In this document: piece by piece, positions 7,477-14,640 of the stretch | Layout of the letters: each line of letters begins with the position of its first letter | Position numbering within the stretch: position 1 is the first letter of the stretch | Assembly: GCA_934725735.1 (NCBI GenBank) | Contig: CAKVCP010000024.1 | Span: 1-23,868, forward strand | Length of the DNA: 23,868 bases | Direction of reading: 5' to 3' | Source of the DNA: an uncultured Thermoguttaceae bacterium | GTDB lineage: Bacteria; Planctomycetota; Planctomycetia; Pirellulales; Thermoguttaceae | Position numbers and translations under genes: made by a program | The notes under the pieces: model-generated | Database searches by the model: none | The model's input: only the letters and a program-made list of their open reading frames with translations | Told to the model about the DNA's origin: nothing

Positions 7477-7520
7477 AAATACTGTCAGAAACCCTTATTA
7501 AATATCTATCGACAGTATTT
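7477..7520. repeat. Perfect 10-bp inverted repeat AAATACTGTC-N24-GACAGTATTT
   Basis: Arms at 7477-7486 and 7511-7520 are exact reverse complements with a 24-bp spacer. The repeat sits 45-88 nt upstream of the protease start. The left arm also overlaps a small local stem GTATT-GGA-AATAC (7470-7482), so two alternative foldings compete for it. It could be a dimer-binding operator or an RNA structure. Confidence 0.7.
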
Positions 7521-7662
7521 TCAACTACTGCGACTCCCAAGACTCAAATTAATGGACAAAAGCAGATAAAAATAATCCGCATTTTCAAAACAATCGTTAT
7601 CATACCAACTTGCGTTGTCATTAAAAACAACACAAATTACGTAACCATCCAGACTTTATATC

Positions 7663-7691
7663 TTTACGAAGCGGTCCATCTTTGGTATAAT
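7663..7691 (+). promoter_or_regulatory. Probable promoter of the sbp-cysT unit
   Basis: TTTACG (7663-7668, four of six) is followed after 17 nt by a perfect TATAAT (7686-7691). The start site would be near 7698, leaving a leader of about 160 nt, long enough for leader-based or operator-based control. Confidence 0.55.
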
Positions 7692-7760
7692 TCGTCGTTG
7701 CCCGTCGCGTCGCCTATCCCCGATAGGGGTAAAAGGGGAGTTTCTCGTTAAAAAAGGTAA

Positions 7761-7833
7761 ATAGCGCGACGTCCCTTAGCCGATAGGCGCAGAATAGCGC
7801 TTCATGTCGGCGAAAATCGTCGCGAAATAGCGC
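7761..7833 (+). repeat. Three ATAGCGC repeats at exact 33-bp spacing
   Basis: ATAGCGC begins at 7761, 7794 and 7827. The outer two copies extend to the identical 13-mer AAATAGCGCGACG (7759-7771 and 7825-7837). The sequence between the copies is not repeated. They lie in the sbp leader, downstream of the predicted start site, and the last copy ends about 24 nt before the ATG. Confidence 0.6.
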
Positions 7834-7857
7834 GACGAAGTAGCTAGGAGAAAGAAA

Positions 7858-8973
7858 ATGAAAAGAATGGTCTTAGCGGGCCTCTTGGTCGCGCTTACAC
7901 TGGGTTTAGTCGCGGTAGGTTGCACCCCCGGCTCGGGAAATCGCGAAATTTTCAACGTGTCGTACGACCCAACGCGAGAACTCTACGCGGATTACAACGC
8001 GCTCTTCACGCAGCATTGGCTCGAAACGACGGGGGAAACGATCGAGATCGAAAAGAGCAACGGCGGCTCGGGAGCGCAGGCGCGCGCGGTGACGACGGGT
8101 CTCGAAGCGGACGTGGTGACGCTCGCGCTTGCTAGCGACGTCGATCTTGTCGCCAAGGCGGGGCTCTTCTCCCCCGGCGCGGAGGATCCCGCGAGCGATC
8201 AATATTGGCAGAAACGCCTCCCGAACAACAGCTGCCCTTACGTTTCGTCGATCGTCATCCTTGTTCGCAAAGGGAATCCGAAAGGCGTCAAAGGTTGGGA
8301 CGACCTTGCGCGCGACGACGTGAAAGTCGTGACGCCGAACCCGAAGAGCTCCGGTGGAGCGCGTTGGAATTACCTCGCGACGTGGGGGCACGCGCTCAAT
8401 AAAGCGCTCGCCGACGAAGGCGGACTCGAAGCGCTCAAGACCGGAACCGTCTCCGCCGAAAAGCTGGCGTCGGCTCAAAAAAGCGCCTACGAATTCACCA
8501 AGAAAGTCTTCATGAACGCCGCGCAGCAGGGTATGCAAAGCGGGGCGCGCGGCGCGACGGACGACTTCGTTAAGAACGGGGTCGGCGACGCGTTCATCGC
8601 GTGGGAAAACGAAGCGATCTTGGCCAAAGAATACTCCCAAAACGCCCTCGAAATCGTCGTTCCCGAACTCACCATTAAGGCGGAGCCCCCCGTCGCGGTC
8701 GTCGACCAGGTCGTCGACGCGAAAGGCACGCGCGATATCGCCGAAGAATACCTCAAGTATCTGTATAGTCCCGAAGCGCAAGAGCTCATAGCGAAACGGC
8801 ATTATCGCCCCTCCGATCCGACGGTTCTCGCCAAATACGCGGCGGATTTCCCCGAAACGACGTTCTTTACGGTCGACGAAATCTTCGGCGGTTGGGGTCG
8901 CGCGCAAGACGAGCATTTTGGCGACAAGGGTAAGTACAGCCAGATGCAACTTGAATTTGTGAGTCAGCAATAA
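7858..8973 (+). CDS. sbp: Sulfate ABC transporter substrate-binding lipoprotein
   Basis: This 371-aa protein binds sulfate (possibly thiosulfate) outside the cytoplasmic membrane and delivers it to an ABC permease. A lipoprotein signal ends in AVGC (Cys22). The family's N-terminal motifs are present: NVSYDPTRELYADYN near residue 33, NGGSGAQARAV near 64 and LEADVVTLALASDVDLV near 82. The length is slightly above that of classical CysP/Sbp proteins. AGGAG lies about 10 nt before the ATG at 7858. It is followed after 18 nt by a CysT-type permease, with which it forms a two-gene unit closed by a terminator. CysP and Sbp cannot be separated from sequence alone. Confidence 0.93.
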   Translation: MKRMVLAGLLVALTLGLVAVGCTPGSGNREIFNVSYDPTRELYADYNALFTQHWLETTGETIEIEKSNGGSGAQARAVTTGLEADVVTLALASDVDLVAKAGLFSPGAEDPASDQYWQKRLPNNSCPYVSSIVILVRKGNPKGVKGWDDLARDDVKVVTPNPKSSGGARWNYLATWGHALNKALADEGGLEALKTGTVSAEKLASAQKSAYEFTKKVFMNAAQQGMQSGARGATDDFVKNGVGDAFIAWENEAILAKEYSQNALEIVVPELTIKAEPPVAVVDQVVDAKGTRDIAEEYLKYLYSPEAQELIAKRHYRPSDPTVLAKYAADFPETTFFTVDEIFGGWGRAQDEHFGDKGKYSQMQLEFVSQQ

Positions 8974-8991
8974 CGCCCGCCGAGGTCAGTC

Positions 8992-9813
8992 ATGAGAATC
9001 GTTCAGCGCAGCGTCCTTCCCGGCTTCAACGTCACGATGGGTTTCACCCTGACGTATCTTTGCCTCGTGGTGTTGATTCCGCTGTCAGGACTCTTCGTCG
9101 TCGCGTCCGGAATTTCTTTCCAGGAAGCGAAAGAGATCATGTCCAACATCTTAGTGAAGAAAGCGTTCTTCCTCACGCTTCGGACGTCGTTTTTCGCGGC
9201 GTGCGTGAACGCGTTCTTCGGTTTGATAGTCGCGTGGACGCTGGTGCGCGTACGCTTTCCAGGGCGCCGCGTACTCGACGCGATGATCGATCTTCCTTTC
9301 GCGCTCCCCACGGCGGTCTCGGGAATCGCGCTCGCGCGCCTCTACTCCGACGCGGGTTGGATCGGTTCGCGCCTTCCCTTCGCGGTGAGAAACACGGAGC
9401 TTGGGGTCACGCTCGCGCTCGTCTTCATCGGGCTTCCCTTCGTCGTCCGGACGCTTCAACCGGCGATAGAAGAACTCGATAAGGAGATGGAAGAAGCGGC
9501 GGCGAGCCTCGGCGCGTCGCGCTGGCAGACCTTCTGGCGCGTGATCTTCCCCACCCTCCTTCCGGCGCATATTAGCGGCTTCACGATGGCGTTCGCGCGC
9601 GCGCTCGGAGAATACGGCACGGTCATCTTCATCGGCGGCGTGATCCCCGGCAAGACGCAGACGATTTCGAGCATGATCTTCGAAAAGACGGAAGAAAACA
9701 ACCTGGAAGCGGCGGCGATCGTCGCGCTGGCGACGCTCCTCGTCTCCTTCGCGCTCCTCCTTGTCATCAACGGCGCGCAGGTCTGGGCGAATAAACGCGC
9801 GATGGGGGAATAA
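8992..9813 (+). CDS. cysT: Sulfate ABC transporter permease CysT (CysU)
   Basis: This 273-aa inner-membrane permease has about six transmembrane segments. The EAA loop at residues ~167-191 (EEAAASLGASRWQTFWRVIF and following TLLP) is the site that docks the ATPase subunit. PFALPTAVSGIAL near residues 102-114 is typical of CysT/CysU. In the usual CysPTWA system this subunit pairs with CysW and the ATPase CysA. Neither follows here: a strong terminator starts 48 nt after the stop and the next gene is unrelated. CysW and CysA must be elsewhere, or the permease forms a homodimer. GAGG lies about 8 nt before the ATG. Confidence 0.92.
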   Translation: MRIVQRSVLPGFNVTMGFTLTYLCLVVLIPLSGLFVVASGISFQEAKEIMSNILVKKAFFLTLRTSFFAACVNAFFGLIVAWTLVRVRFPGRRVLDAMIDLPFALPTAVSGIALARLYSDAGWIGSRLPFAVRNTELGVTLALVFIGLPFVVRTLQPAIEELDKEMEEAAASLGASRWQTFWRVIFPTLLPAHISGFTMAFARALGEYGTVIFIGGVIPGKTQTISSMIFEKTEENNLEAAAIVALATLLVSFALLLVINGAQVWANKRAMGE

Positions 9814-9860
9814 CAGGGCGCAAAAGACCTTGCGCTTGCGGCGAATATTGCGCATGATTC

Positions 9861-9904
9861 AGACGGAAATCCTCGGTTCTCCGAAGATCTTCCGTCTTTT
9901 TTTT
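9861..9904 (+). terminator. Rho-independent terminator after cysT
   Basis: AGACGGAA (9861-9868) pairs with TTCCGTCT (9890-9897), with an inner ATC/GAT and TCGG-TTCT-CCGA stem, followed by a run of eight T ending at 9904. It closes the two-gene sulfate transport unit. Confidence 0.9.
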
Positions 9905-9943
9905 GCCATAGATTAGTCGCAACGCAGCACGAAGGAGGGCGTT

Positions 9944-10894
9944 ATGTCGAAGAGACCGATCGATTCGGTCGCGCCATGGGAAGAGGCCGAGGAAGTCACG
10001 CCGATCGCGGAACTTTCAGAATTTAGCGATTTTACGGAACCATACGAGTCCGACGGCGTCGACGACGACGCGCCGATTCCACCCGAGAAAGAGCCGTTAA
10101 TCGACGAGATCGCGTCGGAATTTGTCGGATTCTGGAACGTTCTTGTCAGCAAAACGAACTGGGAAAAGGGGAAGGTCGTTCATTCTTGGCGCACGAAATT
10201 GCAAGAAGCGGGGCTTCCGCGCCGGGTCTACTCCGACGAGGCGATCGCCCAGCGCATCGGCGGCGTTTCACCTCAGCACGTGGGACGTTTGCGACGCGTC
10301 TACGAACGATTCGGCGCCGAGCCGCCCCTTCAGAATCTCTATTGGAGCCATTATCAGGCGGCGCTCGACTGGGACGACGCCGACGAATGGTTGCAACGCG
10401 CGTCCCAAGAAAAGCTCTCCGTAGCGCAGACGCGCGTCGCGCGATGGGAGAAGTACGGGCCGACCCTTCAGACGCCCCCGCGCGACGACGATGACTCCGA
10501 CCTCGTCGTGGACGAAGACGTCAATCCTTCCGACGACTCGAACGCGCCGATTAGCGGCAAGCCGACCCAAACGACGAAAGAGAAGGACGACGATCTCGAA
10601 CCGAAAAATGCGGCGAAGAAGAAGGCTAAGAAGGACGACTCCGCGTCGCTAGGCGAATTCTCCGGCGAAACGGAGCCGTGGGAGACGGAAGACCGCCCGA
10701 AGATCTTGACCGCGTCGGTCTTAGGCGAACTGGGCGCGCTCGACGAACTTCCCGCCGATCTGTTGGAAGCGATCGACGCGGTCAAGGTCGCGATTCTCAC
10801 GCGCAAAGTCGAACATTGGCCGGACGTCGCGCCGGTTCTCGTCGCGTCGTACTTGAGCGTTCTGAAAAAACTTATAGTAGCCGAAGACGCGTGA
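9944..10894 (+). CDS. Planctomycete-type hypothetical protein with HTH-like core
   Basis: The product is 316 aa with AAGGAGG about 8 nt before the ATG. The N-terminal 50 residues are acidic and probably disordered. A compact conserved-looking core spans ~54-170. In it, YSDEAIAQRIGGVSPQHVGR (96-115) reads like a helix-turn-helix, followed by LYWSHYQAALDWDDADEWL (132-150), a pattern I associate with conserved planctomycete proteins. Residues ~180-245 are a low-complexity Asp/Lys-rich linker. A second helical segment at ~250-313 is rich in Leu and Ala. DNA binding is possible but unproven. The lipoprotein gene begins 13 nt downstream, so the two may be co-transcribed. No enzyme motif was found. 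Confidence 0.8.
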   Translation: MSKRPIDSVAPWEEAEEVTPIAELSEFSDFTEPYESDGVDDDAPIPPEKEPLIDEIASEFVGFWNVLVSKTNWEKGKVVHSWRTKLQEAGLPRRVYSDEAIAQRIGGVSPQHVGRLRRVYERFGAEPPLQNLYWSHYQAALDWDDADEWLQRASQEKLSVAQTRVARWEKYGPTLQTPPRDDDDSDLVVDEDVNPSDDSNAPISGKPTQTTKEKDDDLEPKNAAKKKAKKDDSASLGEFSGETEPWETEDRPKILTASVLGELGALDELPADLLEAIDAVKVAILTRKVEHWPDVAPVLVASYLSVLKKLIVAEDA

Positions 10895-10907
10895 CGCGTC
10901 CACGATT

Positions 10908-13070
10908 ATGCCGTCGAGTCGCCTAGTCCAAGCCTTTTCGCGCCTCCTTGCGACGCTCCTTGTCGCGCTTGTCGCAACGCAATGCGTCGGGTGCATGCTC
11001 CTTTCGACAGGTCGCTACAACGCCGCCGATCTGCGCTTCGCGCTCGATCGTCCCTCGGGGCCGACGCCGAGCGCAAACACGACGTCGACGTTGCAGGAGT
11101 ACGCGTTGACGCGCCCAAAGAACGCGGAGGAACTCGCGTCTTTTCGCGAATTCGTCTCCGCGAATCCGACGGCGGATCTCGTCTACGCTTACGCGGAGTC
11201 GGCGTATATCGAAGCGCGGCGTCATGAAAAGAGGCGTCCCCTCGCCGCGCAGCGTCTCTATTTCGACGTCATAATCTTCTCGTGGCATTTTCTTTTCAAT
11301 CCGCATTTTGAAGAAGAGCGTCGTCTCGCGACATGGAACGGGCACCTCGCCGACGCGCTTCTCCTCTATAACGGCGCAAGCGAACGCTTTCTCCACCTCG
11401 CGCTCGCCGACGTCTTCAAAAGAAAGACCGACGCGCATTTCCCCTTCCGACACGACGAATTCGCGCGCGTTCAGACCGAAACCTCGACCGTCAACGTTCG
11501 CGTCAAAATCGCCGACGGCGGATGGCGACCCGACGAATTCGGGGAATTTCGCGTCGCCGCAGACTGCCCCGTAAAGTCTCTCGCCATGAATTTCCGAAAA
11601 TCCGGACTCGGAACCCCTCTCGTCGTCCAGCGTCTCCGTCCAACCCCCGCGCGACTCGAAGAAAAATACTATTCCCCCGACCTCTTCTTCCCCGCCACTG
11701 CGCTCCTGTGCCCCGTCCTCCCCAACGACGAAGAGTTCTTCCCGTCCCTTCAGACGCCAACCGAGCTCGTCCTCGAAATCTACGACCCGCTCAAAACCCC
11801 CGACCTCGTCGTCAAAGGCTCCGTCTTCCCCCTCGAATCGGATCTCACAACGCCCCTCGCGTATCATCTCACCACGCGCGACAAACTCAATAGCGCCGCG
11901 ACGCGAACGAGTCTTCTCAACCCCGAAGAGCTTCAAGCGACCTTCTCCGTCGGGGACGACGCCCAAACGGAACGTCAACTCCAGGGGCTCTACCTCTTCG
12001 AACCGTACGATCCCAATAAAATTCCCGTCGTCATGACGCACGGTCTCGCCTCCTCCCCCGTTACTTGGATGGAGATGTACAACGCCGTGCGCAGCGACCG
12101 AGGGCTCCAAAACGGGTTTCAATTCTGGTTTTTCTTCTACCCGTCGGGGCAACCGTTCTGGGCGTCTGCGGCGACCCTGCGTCGCGAACTCAACGCCCTC
12201 GAAGAACTCGTCGACCCCAACGGAGAATCCCCCGCGCTCAAGAATATCGTCCTTATCGGGCACAGCATGGGTGGCCTCGTGTCGAGGATGCAGATTCAGG
12301 AGAGCGGGGATCGGATCTGGAATCTCGTCTCTCAAGAGCCGGTCGATTCCTTCAATTTCAACGACGCGACGCGACGTCATATCGAAGAATGGTTCTTCTT
12401 TGAGCCCAACCCGAACGTTAGGCGCGTGGTGACGATCGCGACGCCCTTTCATGGGAGCGACTTTGCGAACGCGTTCACGAAATGGATCGCGGAACGCGCC
12501 ATCGACGCGCCTCAAACGGTTCTTGGCGTGATTCGCTCGTCGATCGTCGGCAAGAAGCAACGCCTCAAGTACGATCCGACGCTCCTTGAAACGACGACAA
12601 GCGTCGATTCCCTCGATCCCGACTGTCCGATCTTCCGCGTCCTCGACTCCCTCCCGATCCCGTCGAACGTCGCGCTCAACAATATCGTCGGCGTCTTGCC
12701 AAGTCAAGCGAATCGGAAGTACAAGCCTAAAAAGACGGACGGAGTCGTCGACTTCGACAGCGCGCGCCGCAACGACGTAGAGTCGGAATTTGAAGCTCCC
12801 GCGAGCCACACGACGGTTCACGCGCATTTCGACACGATCAACGAAGTGCGGCGCATCCTCGGACGGCATCTTGCGCTCTACGATCCGTCGCAATTCCGAA
12901 GCGCGCCGTCGACGCGTCAAGGCGCCGTCCCGACGCCCTCCCCTTCTCCCTCCCCGTCGACCCAACCGACCCAACCAACGAAACCCGGCCCGACTCTTCC
13001 CCCGGAATTCTACTCGCGTCCCGTCGCGAAATCGCGCGTCTACGGCCCCGTTCCCCTCGGAGAAGAGTGA
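10908..13070 (+). CDS. Alpha/beta-hydrolase (lipase/esterase-like) lipoprotein
   Basis: This 720-aa protein has an N-terminal hydrophobic export segment (residues ~10-28) ending CVGC, so Cys29 is the likely lipidated residue, although Cys at -3 is atypical. The first ~350 residues lack familiar motifs. The hydrolase domain lies at ~370-650: MTHGLASSP (His378, oxyanion region), the nucleophile elbow GHSMGG (Ser453), a later TDGVVDFDS segment, and SHTTVHAHFD (His634/638/640), which should supply the catalytic histidine. The C-terminal ~70 residues are Pro/Ser/Thr-rich. It probably hydrolyses lipids or esters at the cell envelope; the substrate is unknown. The ATG at 10908 has no clear Shine-Dalgarno but is the one in front of the signal peptide. 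Confidence 0.87.
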   Translation: MPSSRLVQAFSRLLATLLVALVATQCVGCMLLSTGRYNAADLRFALDRPSGPTPSANTTSTLQEYALTRPKNAEELASFREFVSANPTADLVYAYAESAYIEARRHEKRRPLAAQRLYFDVIIFSWHFLFNPHFEEERRLATWNGHLADALLLYNGASERFLHLALADVFKRKTDAHFPFRHDEFARVQTETSTVNVRVKIADGGWRPDEFGEFRVAADCPVKSLAMNFRKSGLGTPLVVQRLRPTPARLEEKYYSPDLFFPATALLCPVLPNDEEFFPSLQTPTELVLEIYDPLKTPDLVVKGSVFPLESDLTTPLAYHLTTRDKLNSAATRTSLLNPEELQATFSVGDDAQTERQLQGLYLFEPYDPNKIPVVMTHGLASSPVTWMEMYNAVRSDRGLQNGFQFWFFFYPSGQPFWASAATLRRELNALEELVDPNGESPALKNIVLIGHSMGGLVSRMQIQESGDRIWNLVSQEPVDSFNFNDATRRHIEEWFFFEPNPNVRRVVTIATPFHGSDFANAFTKWIAERAIDAPQTVLGVIRSSIVGKKQRLKYDPTLLETTTSVDSLDPDCPIFRVLDSLPIPSNVALNNIVGVLPSQANRKYKPKKTDGVVDFDSARRNDVESEFEAPASHTTVHAHFDTINEVRRILGRHLALYDPSQFRSAPSTRQGAVPTPSPSPSPSTQPTQPTKPGPTLPPEFYSRPVAKSRVYGPVPLGEE

Positions 13071-13087
13071 AAAATGGAGACGAGACC

Positions 13088-13115
13088 TGCGCAAAGACGC
13101 GCGGCGGGGTATAAT
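13088..13115 (+). promoter_or_regulatory. Probable aroA promoter
   Basis: A perfect TATAAT (13110-13115) in the context GGGGTATAATTCG lies 47 nt before the aroA start. The -35 region is weak (around 13087-13092). The same GGTATAATTCG string occurs at the sbp promoter (7684-7694). Confidence 0.5.
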
Positions 13116-13161
13116 TCGAGCGTTCGTATTTCATTCCCGTTAGAAACCTAAGGAGTATCTC

Positions 13162-14490
13162 ATGATTACCGCGCCCCATTACGCCGTTCCCCTCTCCCGC
13201 TTGACCGCGACGGAAGCGACGCCCCCCGGTTCGAAAAGCCTTACGAATCGCGCGCTCCTTCTAGCGGCGCTCGCGCAAGGACATACGACGCTAACAGGCG
13301 CGCTCGACGCGGAAGACACGCGTCTCATGCTCGACGCGCTCCGCGCTTTGGGCGTGAACGCAACCTTCGACGCGCAAACGAAACGCGTCGACGTCGACGG
13401 AATCGGCGGCGCGGGGTTCCCCGTCAAGACCGCGGATCTTTACGTCGGAAATAGCGGGACGACGGCGCGTTTTCTCACTGCGGCGCTCGCGTTCTGTCCC
13501 GACGGCGAATATCGAATCGACGGCAAAGAACGGATGCGCGAACGCCCGATCGGCGATCTTCTCGCGGCGCTCAAGACGCTCGGGGCAGACGCGACGTCGG
13601 TCGAAGGGAACGACTGCCCTCCTCTGCTCGTGCGCGGTTCGCGCCCCGAAAACGCGGCGTCTCATGTCGAAATGGCGGCGAACGTTTCGAGCCAATTTCT
13701 TAGCGGACTCCTCATGGCGGCGCCTCTCGCGGGGCGTCCGATCGAAGTGAGCATCGGCGGGGCGCTCGCGTCGAAGCCTTACGTCGCGATGACCCTTGAA
13801 GTGATGCGCGCGTTCGGCGCGCGTTCGGAAAGCGACGCGGATCTGCGCCGCTTCTGGGGGTTCGATCAGGGAAGTTACGTCGGTCGCGAATACGCGATCG
13901 AACCTGACGCGTCGGCGGCGAGCTATTTCTTCGCGCTTCCCGCGATTCTCGGCGGCTCGATGACGATCCGCGGACTTTCGCGCCGCTCCCTGCAAGGCGA
14001 CGTCGCGTTCGTGGATTGTCTCGAGAAGATGGGGTGCCGCGCGACGTGGCGCGAGGATTCGATCACGGTGGAACGTCCTTTCGTGAGCGAAGGGGTTCTC
14101 GCGCCTCTTCGCGGAATCGACGCGGATATGAACGCGTGCAGCGACGTGGCGCAGACCCTTGCGGTCGTCGCGCTCTTCGCGGGGTCAAGGACGACGGTGC
14201 GCAACGTTGCGAATATGCGAGTGAAGGAGACGGATCGGATCGCGGCGCTCACGCGGGAGTTGCGCAAACTCGGGGCGACGGTTCACGAAGCGGACGACGG
14301 GTTCACGGTCGTACCGGCGCCGCGTCTGCACGGCGCGACGATCGCGACGTACGACGATCACCGAATGGCGATGAGCTTCGCGCTCGCGGGGCTTCGCGTG
14401 CCGGGAGTGACGATCGAAAATCCGTCGTGCGTGAGCAAGACGTATCCGGAGTATTTCGAGGATCTTGCTAAAGCGACGCAATCGCTTTAG
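13162..14490 (+). CDS. aroA: 3-phosphoshikimate 1-carboxyvinyltransferase (EPSP synthase)
   Basis: This 442-aa cytoplasmic enzyme joins phosphoenolpyruvate to shikimate-3-phosphate in the shikimate pathway to aromatic amino acids. Key motifs are all present: PPGSKSLTNRALLL (Lys25, Ser26, Arg30), GNSGTTARFLTA near 97-108, GKERMRERPIGDL near 120, DADMNACSDVAQ (Asp328 in the catalytic position), RVKETDRI (Lys355, Glu356) and DDHRMAMS (His400, Arg401). AAGGAG lies about 8 nt before the ATG. The length is normal for the family. It is flanked by the lipoprotein and sat but has its own promoter, so it is probably a single-gene unit. No terminator with a T-tract was found after it. Confidence 0.96.
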   Translation: MITAPHYAVPLSRLTATEATPPGSKSLTNRALLLAALAQGHTTLTGALDAEDTRLMLDALRALGVNATFDAQTKRVDVDGIGGAGFPVKTADLYVGNSGTTARFLTAALAFCPDGEYRIDGKERMRERPIGDLLAALKTLGADATSVEGNDCPPLLVRGSRPENAASHVEMAANVSSQFLSGLLMAAPLAGRPIEVSIGGALASKPYVAMTLEVMRAFGARSESDADLRRFWGFDQGSYVGREYAIEPDASAASYFFALPAILGGSMTIRGLSRRSLQGDVAFVDCLEKMGCRATWREDSITVERPFVSEGVLAPLRGIDADMNACSDVAQTLAVVALFAGSRTTVRNVANMRVKETDRIAALTRELRKLGATVHEADDGFTVVPAPRLHGATIATYDDHRMAMSFALAGLRVPGVTIENPSCVSKTYPEYFEDLAKATQSL

Positions 14491-14544
14491 TCGATAGAGC
14501 GTAAGGGCTTCCGCGTCTTTAACGCAAGTCGCGCGTCCCCGTCC

Positions 14545-14572
14545 TTTTCAGGGAAAAAGGGCGGCGTATAAT
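14545..14572 (+). promoter_or_regulatory. Probable sat promoter
   Basis: TTTTCA (14545-14550, four of six) is followed after 16 nt by a perfect TATAAT (14567-14572). The predicted leader of about 60 nt contains a 5-bp stem GGCGC-TTAGGGTA-GCGCC (14586-14603) followed by AATAGCG, the core that also occurs three times in the sbp leader. Confidence 0.5.
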
Positions 14573-14640
14573 CAAGGAAAAACGAGGCGCTTAGGGTAGC
14601 GCCAATAGCGTATTATTATAACGTATACGGAGAGTAGCAG

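Larger units (their letters stand above)
7433..7857. other. AT-rich divergent intergenic region between protease and sbp
   Basis: No convincing gene lies in these 425 nt. Positions ~7440-7690 are clearly richer in A and T than the surroundings, as expected for divergent promoters. The region holds an inverted repeat at 7477-7520, a promoter at 7663-7691, a small hairpin CCTATCCCCGATAGG near 7715, and three ATAGCGC repeats at 7761-7833. Start signals for both flanking genes lie at its ends. Confidence 0.8.

Noticed and set aside
7477..7520. LexA/SOS box
   Set aside because: CTGT and ACAG half-sites are present, but the spacing (26 bp between them) is far from the known LexA spacing.
4140..10245. 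Several GCGATCGC octamers (HIP1-like)
   Set aside because: Only a few were found, all inside coding sequence rich in GCG and ATC codons, so codon bias explains them.
10923..13094. 723-aa open frame antisense to the alpha/beta-hydrolase lipoprotein
   Set aside because: It is codon-aligned with the sense gene, is Arg/Glu-rich without motifs and has no ribosome-binding site. The sense protein has an export signal and catalytic motifs.
14541..14566. Terminator after aroA (CCTTTT...AAAAGG stem)
   Set aside because: The stem is short and mismatched, has no T-tract, and overlaps the predicted sat promoter.
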